A DNA stretch of 64,000 bases. Origin: Arenicella chitinivorans (lineage in GTDB: Bacteria > Pseudomonadota > Gammaproteobacteria > Arenicellales > Arenicellaceae). Below are positions 44,735-53,194 of the stretch, piece after piece. Every line of letters starts with the position of its first letter. Within the stretch, counting starts at the first letter, position 1. The notes below the pieces were generated by a model. That model saw nothing but the letters and a program-made list of their open reading frames with translations, was not told the origin of the DNA and ran no database searches. Location of the stretch: positions 372,001 to 436,000 of the forward strand of contig NZ_BMXA01000001.1 of NCBI RefSeq assembly GCF_014651515.1. The letters are read 5' to 3'. A program made the position numbers and the translations under genes.

Positions 44735-46039
44735 TCAAGTATTTTGCGACTTTTTAGTCGATGATTCACTTGTGCGACGTTGATACTCTGAACCAAGAAG
44801 AAACGCCACCGCGCACCAGGCGAGCCCCAAGAATAAACTGATTCCGGCGATGCCAACGGCACCAACTCCCAGCGCGCGTACACCGGAGAATGCGAATGCA
44901 CTGGCCATATTTCCGCCGCGTAAAATGGTGGTGTCAATAAAGTTTTTGGCTTTGTATTTTTCCTCGCGGCTGACCACCGAGAACAGCATTTCGCGCGTCG
45001 GCTTCATGATGGCGTAGTCGCCGGAGCGACGAAAGACTTCCACTGCGACCATCACGCCGAGTATTGGAAGGGCTGTCATCACGCCAAAGCCGATGGTAAT
45101 GCCGAGTGGCACAAATAAAAGCGTGGCTCGGAATCCCCATTTTTTGATCATGTGTGCGGTGACGAACAGCTGCAGTAACAGTGCCAATACATTGGCAGCT
45201 AAATCCACACTTGAGAACAGGCGGGTACGCAGTTCTGGATCCGCATAGTTTCGTTCGATTAAGGTTGCCTGCTGAATCTCGATAAATGTAATGCTGATGG
45301 CGTAGAGTGCAATGAGCAAACAGATCCCGAGCAAGTATTGATTCCGGAGTATGAGCGTGATGCCGCCCCAAACGCTGCCTTTAAGCGCGCGATTCTTGAC
45401 GGTGTGCGTGGTTGGTTCTTTGCTGAACTCGTCGTTTTGCCAGTTTGTCAGCCAGTTAATCGTGAGTACCGACACGCAGAGTAAGCTGCCGGAAATGAGG
45501 AGCAGTGGTGCCAACCCAAGGCGTGTCACCAGGAAGGTGGTAATAATGGGGCCGCTAATTGCCCCAGCGGTACCACCGGCGGCAATAAACGCGAATAAAC
45601 GGCTCGCTTGTTCCCGGCTGTAAACATCGTTCATAAAGCTCCAGAACAGCGAGACAATGAACATATTGAATACATTAACCCAAACAAAAAATGCGCGTGT
45701 TACCCAAATAGAGCGCGCATCAACGTTAAACAGAAAGTAAAAGATCACCAGATGGCTGGCGAAGAACAGGGTGCAGTAGGCCAAGAATTGCTGGGTACGA
45801 AAACGCGTGGTAACCCAACCAAATACCGGCGTAATGGCGATTAAGACCAGAAATGTCATTACCATCAGCCATTGAATATTGACCACTCCGTTCGCAATTG
45901 CCATCTCAGAGCGGATTGGCCGAATGATGTAGTAGGCGCACAAAATGAGGTAGAAATACCCGCAGGAAATCAGTAAGGCGCTGATTTCTTTCGATTTTAC
46001 CGAGACTAGACGGTTGAGGAGTTGGGTGATGTTCGACAT
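44735..46039 (-). CDS. MFS/ATP-ADP-carrier-type transporter
   Basis: 434 residues with about 12 membrane segments. The first part (SVKSKEISALLISCGYFYLILCAYYIIRPIRSEMA) and the RLFAFIAAGGTAGAISGP block resemble bacterial NTP/NDP-exchange or related MFS carriers. The substrate is not known. It is divergent from the TetR-like gene at 46142, with a palindromic operator candidate between them. Confidence 0.8.
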   Translation of the reverse strand: MSNITQLLNRLVSVKSKEISALLISCGYFYLILCAYYIIRPIRSEMAIANGVVNIQWLMVMTFLVLIAITPVFGWVTTRFRTQQFLAYCTLFFASHLVIFYFLFNVDARSIWVTRAFFVWVNVFNMFIVSLFWSFMNDVYSREQASRLFAFIAAGGTAGAISGPIITTFLVTRLGLAPLLLISGSLLCVSVLTINWLTNWQNDEFSKEPTTHTVKNRALKGSVWGGITLILRNQYLLGICLLIALYAISITFIEIQQATLIERNYADPELRTRLFSSVDLAANVLALLLQLFVTAHMIKKWGFRATLLFVPLGITIGFGVMTALPILGVMVAVEVFRRSGDYAIMKPTREMLFSVVSREEKYKAKNFIDTTILRGGNMASAFAFSGVRALGVGAVGIAGISLFLGLAWCAVAFLLGSEYQRRTSESSTKKSQNT

Positions 46040-46104
46040 CGTGTTACCAGGGGTAATGAACGAATGTCTGACATCATATAAAAAATGCTGAATTTCACAT
46101 AAAA

Positions 46105-46114
46105 CGAACGTTCG
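46105..46114. promoter_or_regulatory. Palindromic operator candidate CGAACGTTCG
   Basis: A perfect 10-base palindrome of the type bound by TetR-family repressors, 28 bases before the TetR-like start and just upstream of a -10-like TAGACT (46130-46135). It lies in the divergent region shared with the transporter gene, so autoregulation and control of the transporter are both plausible. Confidence 0.5.
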
Positions 46115-46141
46115 CTCTATTTTTTGTGCTAGACTGCCGCC

Positions 46142-46915
46142 ATGTCAACTAATGCCACCAAAGTCATTGAGAGCCGCGACACGCTGGATACACCGGTCGC
46201 GCTATCCTCTTTTGCGGCATTTAGAGAAACGTTTCCACTCCAAGGGGAGCGGCTGTATACCGAGCTGTTTGAACGTAATAGTGACATCGTTCAAACCCAA
46301 AAAGCACGGTTTGCTGTGGCGAATCTCGAGAAAATCATGAAGGCGACCTTTGAGGTGTCGTCGGTTTCTGGATTCGACCGCATGTCGTTGCGAGACCTGT
46401 CTCGACAAACAGGTATGAGTATGGGGGCAATCTATTCCTGCATCAGCAAGAAAGAAGACATCGCCCTAATGGTGGCTGATATCGTTCGGCTGTCGAGCGA
46501 GTTGACGCGCCAACATGCGTTACGTGTGAGCTCAAACTGGGCCCAAATTGAAGAGAGTATTCGGTTTCATTTGTATGCCAGCACCTTATTGCAGCCCTGG
46601 TATTTCTTTCTGTTTTTCGAAACGCGCAGTTTGCCGGAAGAGCAGCAACAGGCATCGACGCAAATCGAGCTTGATGGTATTCGCAGTTTTGAAGAGCACA
46701 TCAAAAACGGAGTATTGCAGGGGGAGTTCTTTACAGACGATGCGCGCATGGTGGCCAACACCATCGTGGTATTGATGGAAGATTGGTATCTTAAACCTTG
46801 GAAAAACCGCTTGTCGGGCGAGCGGCATGGCGATGCTGTTTGGCAAGAGAAGCAAATTAATAACTATCACCGTGCTGTAACTGACATGGTGAAGAAGCTG
46901 TTGGCGAGACGTTAA
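46142..46915 (+). CDS. TetR/AcrR-family regulator
   Basis: 257 residues. The DNA-binding domain is at about 63-108 (FEVSSVSGFDRMSLRDLSR, MSMGAIYSCISKKEDIA). It has an unusually long N-terminal extension of about 60 residues before the helix-turn-helix, and a ligand-binding C-terminal domain. It is followed after 52 bases by an acyl-CoA dehydrogenase, so a fatty-acid or acyl-CoA ligand is a reasonable guess. Confidence 0.88.
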   Translation: MSTNATKVIESRDTLDTPVALSSFAAFRETFPLQGERLYTELFERNSDIVQTQKARFAVANLEKIMKATFEVSSVSGFDRMSLRDLSRQTGMSMGAIYSCISKKEDIALMVADIVRLSSELTRQHALRVSSNWAQIEESIRFHLYASTLLQPWYFFLFFETRSLPEEQQQASTQIELDGIRSFEEHIKNGVLQGEFFTDDARMVANTIVVLMEDWYLKPWKNRLSGERHGDAVWQEKQINNYHRAVTDMVKKLLARR

Positions 46916-46967
46916 ATCGCCGTTCATTCAACGAAATCAAATTTGAAAATTCTAGCGAGCATTTATC

Positions 46968-48767
46968 ATGAATTACAAAGTCCCATTAAAAGACATTAAG
47001 TTTGTGGCCAATGAAGTGTTGGGTATGTCCGAGCACTATGCCAAATTCACCAAGGGTCAAGCGGTGGATCCCGAAACGCTGGATGCGATTTACGAAGAAG
47101 CGGCCAAATTCTGCGAAAACGAACTTGAGCCATTAAACAAAATTGGTGATGAAGAAGGCTGCACGTTCAAGGACGGCGAAGTCACCACGCCAACTGGTTT
47201 TAAGGAAGCGTACAAGAGCTTTGTTGACAACGGTTGGCCATCATTGTGCGGTCCGGCTGAGTTTGGCGGTCAGGATATGCCGGAATCGGTTGGTCTGGTA
47301 ATGATGGAGATGATGATTGCCTCGAACCACAGTTGGAGTATGTATCCCGGTTTGAGTTCAGGTGCCATCAAAACAGTCCACACACACGCACCGCAGCATT
47401 TGAAAGAGCGTTTTATGCCGCCAATGGTGGCAGGTAACTGGACCGGCACCATGTGTTTGACCGAGCCCCATTGTGGTTCTGACTTAGGTCTTCTTAAAAC
47501 CTTCGCCGTCCCAGACGCCGAAGCAACGGAAGACGGTTCCTATAAGCTTACCGGTAGCAAGATTTTTATCTCGTCCGGTGAGCACGATATGGCAGATAAC
47601 ATCGTTCACATCGTACTGGCACGCCTGCCAGATGCGCCAGCAGGCATCAAAGGTATTTCTTTGTTCTTGGTTCCTAAGTTTTTGGTTAACGAAGATGGCT
47701 CACTGGGTGAGCGCAATACGGTTAGCTGTGGTTCGATCGAAGAGAAAATGGGTATCCACGGCAACTCAACGTGCGTGATGAACTTTGATGAAGCCAAAGG
47801 TTATTTGATCAGCGAGCCACACAAAGGTATGCGCGCAATGTTTACCTTCATCAATGAGTCACGTCTGGGCGTTGCTATGCACGGCCAAGCGCACTCGGAA
47901 GTCTCGTTCCAGAAAGCATTGACCTATGCCCGCGACCGTTTGCAATTCCGTGCGCATCCTCGAGTCGATGAGAGCAAGCCAGCTGACCCGATTATCTGTC
48001 ACCCAGACGTTCGTCGTATGCTGTTAACGCAAAAAGCCTTCGCCGAAGGCGGTCGCATGTTGAATATGGCCTGCGGGCAGCTGGTGGATGTCACCTTGTC
48101 ACCAGATTTCTCAGACGAAGAGCGCGAAGAAGCAGAAACCATGCTCGCCGTATTGACACCGATCGCGAAGGGCTTTTTGTCCGAAACCTCGCTGGAAACC
48201 ACCAACTATGGTATCCAGGTTCTAGGTGGCCACGGATTCATTAAAGAGTGGGGCATGGAGCAGGAAGTCCGTGATGCACGTATCTCACAATTGTATGAGG
48301 GTACTACTGGTATCCAGGGTCTTGACCTCTTGGGCCGTAAGATTCTGCAATCGCGCGGCAAAGTACTGAAGCCTTTAATGGCGCGTGTACAAGCGTTTAT
48401 CAAAGAAAACAAGCGCAACAAGTTTGCCAAAGAGCTGAAGTCATACGTTAGCTCTTGGGAAAGTCTGACACGCTCTGTCGGTTTCTCTGCCATGAGCAAC
48501 ACCGACGAAGTAAACGCAGCAGCGGTTGATTACTTGATGTTTGCTGGCTACGTCACAGTGGCGTACTTCTGGGCGGAAGCCGCCGTCGCGGCTGAGAAAG
48601 CCATTAAAGATGGTGCCTCAGAGCCAGAGTTCTACAAGACCAAAATTGCAACGGCAGACTTTTATTATCAACGCATCATGCCGCGTATTTTGGCGCATGA
48701 AGCGGCAATCAAAAATGGCGTCGATACTATGATGGCCATTGATGAAGAACACTTTGCGTTCCTATAA
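46968..48767 (+). CDS. Acyl-CoA dehydrogenase, long form
   Basis: 599 residues. FAD and substrate motifs are visible: MCLTEPHCGSDLG, FISSGEHD, and QVLGGHGFIKEWGMEQEVRDAR with QLYEGTTGIQGLDLLGRK at about residues 406-463. The C-terminal extension (about 470-599) is of the kind found in the 600-residue acyl-CoA dehydrogenases (DmdC-like or long-chain types). It oxidises an acyl-CoA to enoyl-CoA; the chain length is not determined. It is followed by a terminator. Confidence 0.9.
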   Translation: MNYKVPLKDIKFVANEVLGMSEHYAKFTKGQAVDPETLDAIYEEAAKFCENELEPLNKIGDEEGCTFKDGEVTTPTGFKEAYKSFVDNGWPSLCGPAEFGGQDMPESVGLVMMEMMIASNHSWSMYPGLSSGAIKTVHTHAPQHLKERFMPPMVAGNWTGTMCLTEPHCGSDLGLLKTFAVPDAEATEDGSYKLTGSKIFISSGEHDMADNIVHIVLARLPDAPAGIKGISLFLVPKFLVNEDGSLGERNTVSCGSIEEKMGIHGNSTCVMNFDEAKGYLISEPHKGMRAMFTFINESRLGVAMHGQAHSEVSFQKALTYARDRLQFRAHPRVDESKPADPIICHPDVRRMLLTQKAFAEGGRMLNMACGQLVDVTLSPDFSDEEREEAETMLAVLTPIAKGFLSETSLETTNYGIQVLGGHGFIKEWGMEQEVRDARISQLYEGTTGIQGLDLLGRKILQSRGKVLKPLMARVQAFIKENKRNKFAKELKSYVSSWESLTRSVGFSAMSNTDEVNAAAVDYLMFAGYVTVAYFWAEAAVAAEKAIKDGASEPEFYKTKIATADFYYQRIMPRILAHEAAIKNGVDTMMAIDEEHFAFL

Positions 48768-48790
48768 ATTGACCTATTAGGCCAGTTCGA

Positions 48791-48819
48791 AAAAGCCCGC
48801 TTTAACGCGGGCTTTTTTG
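48791..48819 (+). terminator. Rho-independent terminator of acyl-CoA dehydrogenase
   Basis: AAAAGCCCGC pairs with GCGGGCTTTT around TTTAAC, and the T-run continues to 48819. It begins 24 bases after the stop codon. Confidence 0.93.
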
Positions 48820-49884
48820 TGTTTGCGTTGGGGTTTTCGTGCAGCCCAACTATGGGTAAGGTGAATTGGTGCGCAACATATTCATGAAAAGTCGACGTGA
48901 TACCGATAAAAGTGATCAGTTCGGGTCCCCTGTTCAGCTAGATCGGCTTTATCATTATTCCTATAAACAAGGCCAATACATCGGCGCTACGTCTGCGATA
49001 CAGATATTGTTTGGCGACGATTCAGGGACGAGCGAAAGCCCATAACGTGCCAAACAAACGATGCCAGTGCCGTTGATCATGAGTACGGTGCGTAAGCATC
49101 CGTTGCGGAGGGGTGAAGAAAAACCCCTTTGATATTATCGCCGGGGCCCCAACCTAGCTAAGCTAGAAGCATTTCGTGACGAGACAGGTTCGTGCGCGAG
49201 TCTCCAGTGTGAGCGGGTCTCCTACCGACCTGCTTTCGCGCGTACGAGGAATAAAAACAACGAGTTTTGAAACCCTGTCCTTCAACAACTTAGGGCATTA
49301 ATCCAGTCTTAAGGGAACTGGCTACGTCCGCTAGTCACGACAGCGAGTCTTTACGGGGGGGACTACCTTGTATCAGGTGACTCACTTAATTTATAGCGAA
49401 TAAACTGCCTAATCTCTGTTGGTTGCGTGATCTCGTAAACCTTCCTCACTTTGGGTGGCGGACTTCAAATGGCAAACATCGAATGGCTTACTAATGACCG
49501 TTTTCATTGAACAGCCTAGTTTGCAATGATCGATTACGATGTGCTTGCCTTTGGATACGCCAGAGGCTTCCTGCTATAGCATCTTGAATCACAGTCCCGG
49601 TCTTGATTTCAGGTCACATAAACGACATGCTGAATCGCTTCTCGGCCAGCACCTGGTACGATAAGCGGCCGCTTAAGTAAACAAAGCTGCCCTCGGAGCG
49701 CATGTTTCTATGGTCCAGTAAGGCTCTGTTCGCTCGAATTTGTTCGCTCACGCTCTTTGATCTTCGGGAAGAGTAAGCCAAGCAAGAAATATCCACCTTT
49801 ATCGTCGGTGTTACTGCGAATGCTGATTGACGTTATGACCTAGACCCGTATGTACTGTGATTATTGTTTCATATTGATTAAATT
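48820..49884. other. Gene-poor 1.06 kb stretch
   Basis: No convincing coding region, tRNA or rRNA is present. The only reading frame of note is a minus-strand 60-codon GTG frame at 49614-49796, without a ribosome site. A short hairpin, AGGGGT/ACCCCT, occurs near 49110-49126. The stretch sits between a terminator and the minus-strand Cro-like gene, in the direction that gene is transcribed. It may be the decayed body of a small mobile element, or an RNA region that I cannot identify. Confidence 0.5.
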
Positions 49885-50157
49885 TTATTCTGCGCTTCTT
49901 CGTGATGGTTCTCCTGTGATACTGATTGCATTGCTGGGCTCGCCAAAGATGTCTGGTCTGAGCTGATAACGAGACACCTGACCTTGGGTGAGACGTTCAA
50001 TATTTTTGCATGTACGCCACCCGGGTCGCTTATTCCCGCTCAAGAATTGACTGATCAGGCTTTGTGAGACACCACACGCGACAGCAAACTCCGCCTGAGT
50101 CCCGCCGTGTATCGCCATTGACTTTCTTACTAAAGCAATCACGCCTTGATCATCCAT
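49885..50157 (-). CDS. Cro/YdaS-type helix-turn-helix protein
   Basis: 90 residues. The helix-turn-helix (about 18-45: GTQAEFAVACGVSQSLISQFL, then GNKRPGWRTCKNIERLT) is of the Cro/YdaS kind found in prophages. It is divergent from the repressor-like gene at 50239, with three matching operators between. Its promoter (TTGACA 50187-50192, TAACCT 50164-50169) would start transcription at about the ATG itself, so the mRNA may be leaderless. Confidence 0.82.
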   Translation of the reverse strand: MDDQGVIALVRKSMAIHGGTQAEFAVACGVSQSLISQFLSGNKRPGWRTCKNIERLTQGQVSRYQLRPDIFGEPSNAISITGEPSRRSAE

Positions 50158-50163
50158 GGATTA

Positions 50164-50230
50164 AGGTTATTACTTTGGTAGTCACTTGTCAATACTTTAG
50201 TAGTTGGAATAATATTACTTAAGTAATATT
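50164..50230. promoter_or_regulatory. Divergent promoters with three operators
   Basis: Three similar 14-base sites: ATTACTTTGGTAGT (50169-50182), AATACTTTAGTAGT (50191-50204) and ATTACTTAAGTAAT (50214-50227). The third is the core of a perfect 20-base palindrome at 50211-50230. Centres are 22 and 23 bases apart, about two helical turns. The -35 boxes of the two promoters overlap at 50186-50192 (TTGTCA on plus, TTGACA on minus). The third site overlaps the plus-strand -10 (TAATAT, 50210-50215), and the first overlaps the minus-strand -10. Confidence 0.75.
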
Positions 50231-50238
50231 ATCAGTCT

Positions 50239-50586
50239 ATGAGCTTAGCTGACCGAATTAATGCACGAATACACGCCCTGAGCTTAACGCAGGACGAGGT
50301 GGCATTGCGTGCCGGGATATCTCAAGGCATGGTTTACAAGCTGACGTCTGGTCGCGCAAAGCGTACGTCGCATATCGTTGAGTTGGCGCGTGCCTTAGAA
50401 TGTGAACTGGGCTGGCTGGCCACAGGCGAGCACTTTGGACAGGGCGTTGGCGAAGCAAGTGCAGATTACCAAACCAACAGGGATGGTGCGCGACGAGAGG
50501 AGGTAGAGCGGATGTTGTCTCGATTGCCAGAGCAGGATCAAAAAGAGATTGCGTTACACATTATGCAATCTCTTCTCGATAAGTAA
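50239..50586 (+). CDS. CI-like helix-turn-helix repressor
   Basis: 115 residues. An XRE-type helix-turn-helix occupies about 4-60 (LTQDEVALRAGISQGMVYKL, then ARALECELGWLATGE). It lacks the C-terminal LexA-type autocleavage domain of classical CI, so it would not be SOS-cleavable; the tail (to 115) may form a dimer helix. With the Cro-like gene it forms a complete divergent switch. Confidence 0.85.
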   Translation: MSLADRINARIHALSLTQDEVALRAGISQGMVYKLTSGRAKRTSHIVELARALECELGWLATGEHFGQGVGEASADYQTNRDGARREEVERMLSRLPEQDQKEIALHIMQSLLDK

Positions 50587-50595
50587 GTGGCGTTT

Positions 50596-51060
50596 TTAGC
50601 CAGCTGCGGGGCGTAGCATATCGATATGCGGAATCCCATCTTCTAGGTAAACCTCAGATTGCGTTTGAAAGCCGAGGCTGGTGTAAAATTTTTCTAGGTA
50701 CTGTTGTGCCCCGATCTTTATTGGCTGGCCAGGATGCCGCCGTGAAACAATGTCGATCGAGCGCGCCATCAAGCGCCGCCCAAGACCGCCACCACGGTGC
50801 GTAGCCGCGGTGGCAACCCGTCCAATGGATGGATTCGGATAGGTGATTCCTGGCCCCAACAACCGTGAGCAGGCGATTAACTCATCATCTTGCCAGGCAA
50901 GTAAATGACTGCCTTTGAGGTCCGCGTCATCGATGTCGGGGTAGGGGCAGTTTTGTTCGACGATGAAGACAGCCTGCCGCAGGCGCAGCATCTCGAACAC
51001 TTCGCGTCCAATTAATTCTCCGAATCTGGCGTGTTGCCAGCGCGTTGTGGCATCAGACAT
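50596..51060 (-). CDS. elaA: ElaA-type GNAT acetyltransferase
   Basis: 154 residues. ElaA family features: LRLRQAVFIVEQNCPYPDIDDAD, the acetyl-CoA loop GRVATAATHRGGGLGRRLM and KIGAQQYLEKFYTSLGF. ATG 51060 gives an 8-base overlap with the M24 gene. The substrate is unknown. Confidence 0.88.
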   Translation of the reverse strand: MSDATTRWQHARFGELIGREVFEMLRLRQAVFIVEQNCPYPDIDDADLKGSHLLAWQDDELIACSRLLGPGITYPNPSIGRVATAATHRGGGLGRRLMARSIDIVSRRHPGQPIKIGAQQYLEKFYTSLGFQTQSEVYLEDGIPHIDMLRPAAG

Positions 51061-52216
51061 GGTAGCCAAACGGGTCATCAATTGAGTGTGACGGTTCGGT
51101 AAACCATTTTGGGCCTTCGCTGGTCATATAGAAATGGTCTTCCAAACGGATACCAAACTCACCGGGTATGCAGATCATGGGTTCGTTGCTGAAACACATG
51201 CCGATATCCAAGGGCGTGGTGTCACTCGACACAAGATACGGCCATTCGTGGATATCCAACCCGATTCCATGGCCCGTTCGATGTGGTAATCCGGGTGTGG
51301 TATAGGCAGGACCGTAGCCCTGTGACTCCAGGTATTCACGTGCGACTGTGTCAATCCTGCCGCAGGGTGCCCCGATTTTTGCCGCCTCGAAGCCTGCCGC
51401 TTGGGCGCATTTCTCGTGCTCCCATACTTCACGATCACGGTCGGTCGGCGTACCGAACACGTAGGTCCGAGTGATGTCTGAATTATAGCCGTGCACCTGA
51501 CAGCCAGTATCGATTAGGACCATGTCGTTCAGGTCGAGTGTTTTCGGATTGCTGACGCCGTGCGGGTATGCGGTGTCTTCTCCGAATAAGACAATACAAA
51601 AATACGAGCCTTTTGGTGCCCCAACCTGACGGTGAGCCGCATCAATAAACTCCGTGACTTCGTCCGTCGTGATACCCGGTCGCAGAATTTTAGCGGCCGC
51701 TTTATGAACCTCCATTGTCATGTCTTTAGCGCATTGCATTAGGGCCAGTTCGGCGGTGGATTTGCGCATGCGACATCCGGCAGTGACGGGTTTAGCATCA
51801 GTAAATTGTGTTTGTGGGCTGGCTTGAACCAGTCCGTTGCTGATGAAGAATGGGCATGACTCATCCAATCCAATCACCGCGTCATTTCCTAAGCCAAGTT
51901 GTTCCAGTAGCTGTGAAAACAATGCATAGGGCGACTCGTGTTCATGCCAGCCATGAACCTCGCCTTGAACCTGGAGATAGCCGCGTAAAGTGCTGATCTC
52001 AAAGTGTGGCGCAATGTAGTGCAAGTTGCCAGATGCGGTCAGTAATGCCCCGACCATCCGTTCACTGGCGCCCCAGCGCGTACCGGTGAAATAGTATAGA
52101 TTGGTGCCAGCATTGAGGTAAATGGCGTCAAGTCCAGCTGTGCGCATCGTGTCACAGGCGTTTTGTTTACGTTGTTCAAACTCACTGAGGCTTATCGCCT
52201 GGGCTTTAGTCGCCAT
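51053..52216 (-). CDS. M24-family metallopeptidase (Xaa-Pro type)
   Basis: 387 residues from ATG 52216. A creatinase/aminopeptidase-like N-domain is followed by the pita-bread domain with metal ligands in DTGCQVHGYNSDITRTYVFG, GHGIGLDIHEWP, NEPMI and RLEDHF. The family includes Xaa-Pro dipeptidases and aminopeptidases. An upstream ATG at 52273 would add 19 residues unlike the family start; either could be used. Confidence 0.9.
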   Translation of the reverse strand: MATKAQAISLSEFEQRKQNACDTMRTAGLDAIYLNAGTNLYYFTGTRWGASERMVGALLTASGNLHYIAPHFEISTLRGYLQVQGEVHGWHEHESPYALFSQLLEQLGLGNDAVIGLDESCPFFISNGLVQASPQTQFTDAKPVTAGCRMRKSTAELALMQCAKDMTMEVHKAAAKILRPGITTDEVTEFIDAAHRQVGAPKGSYFCIVLFGEDTAYPHGVSNPKTLDLNDMVLIDTGCQVHGYNSDITRTYVFGTPTDRDREVWEHEKCAQAAGFEAAKIGAPCGRIDTVAREYLESQGYGPAYTTPGLPHRTGHGIGLDIHEWPYLVSSDTTPLDIGMCFSNEPMICIPGEFGIRLEDHFYMTSEGPKWFTEPSHSIDDPFGYHV

Positions 52217-52427
52217 ATTGACCAGTTTGCTCAGTTCTGTGTTGGCGTCGCTACCGCCGACTCCAATTGTCATAATTTGTCTCGCTCTTTTAAGTGATAC
52301 GCGTTATAAGGAGGCCGAAAACAACCTGAATGCCTCTGACATTGTGCAGATCGCACACGACAACACGCCCTGAGGTGCGCGTGTGCTTTGCACAGAGTGA
52401 CATACGATAACGCGCGTGGAATTTACT

Positions 52428-52961
52428 ATGGCCATCAAGCCAACAATATATAAGTTGAGGATTGCACTCTCTGATCTGGAACGCAACTATTATGACAGCT
52501 TGTCGTTAACGGTAGCGTTACATCCGTCAGAAACACTGACTCGCATGATGGCGCGGGTCATGGCATTTTGTCTAAATGCAACGCCGGATCTGACGTTTAC
52601 CAAAGGGTTGAGCGAACAAGACGAGCCCGATATCTGGATTAAGTCGTACGACGATAAAATTAAACTCTGGATCGAAACTGGAGAGCCTGTGGTAGATCGG
52701 GTGAAAAAAGCGGTTCGTAGTGCAGAGTTAGTCAGGCTGTATACATTTAACAGTAAAACTGACGTATGGTGGTCTCAGAACGGTGCTAAGCTGTCGCAAA
52801 GCGGCGCGCAAATAACGCGTTTTGACCCCAATAGTATTATTCGGATGGCCGAATTAGCAAACCGAACCATGGACTGTTCGGTCACGATTACGGGGCAGTC
52901 GGCTTACGTAGCGGTGGCTGACGGCGAATGTGAAATTACTTGGGAAGTCCTTTGTGAATAA
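52428..52961 (+). CDS. yaeQ: YaeQ family protein
   Basis: 177 residues. Starts MAIKPTIYKLRIALSDLERN, the same pattern as E. coli YaeQ. Family landmarks are EPDIWIKSYDDKIKLWIETGEP and WWSQN. YaeQ has a PD-(D/E)xK nuclease-like fold; its function is not established. ATG 52428 is chosen over an upstream GTG. Confidence 0.93.
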   Translation: MAIKPTIYKLRIALSDLERNYYDSLSLTVALHPSETLTRMMARVMAFCLNATPDLTFTKGLSEQDEPDIWIKSYDDKIKLWIETGEPVVDRVKKAVRSAELVRLYTFNSKTDVWWSQNGAKLSQSGAQITRFDPNSIIRMAELANRTMDCSVTITGQSAYVAVADGECEITWEVLCE

Positions 52962-53194
52962 ATTTTAGTTTTTTTGAATCCATTCCCTCGCGGTTCGCAT
53001 CTAAACATCAGAAGTACTAAAACACGAGTGAAAAAAGGTGTGACGTTATTGTCTCGCAGCAACGACTAAACACCATGAGTTGCGCAGTAAAGCGCGTTTA
53101 CGCTCTACACCAAATGATGGGATTGGAGTCGGTGGTTACCAGCCCGCTATAAGAGATAGAGCCTTGTTGATATCAGGGTCATAGGATATTGAAA

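Noticed and set aside
49614-49796. 60-codon minus-strand GTG frame in the gene-poor stretch
   Set aside because: No ribosome site, no recognisable motif and random-looking composition.
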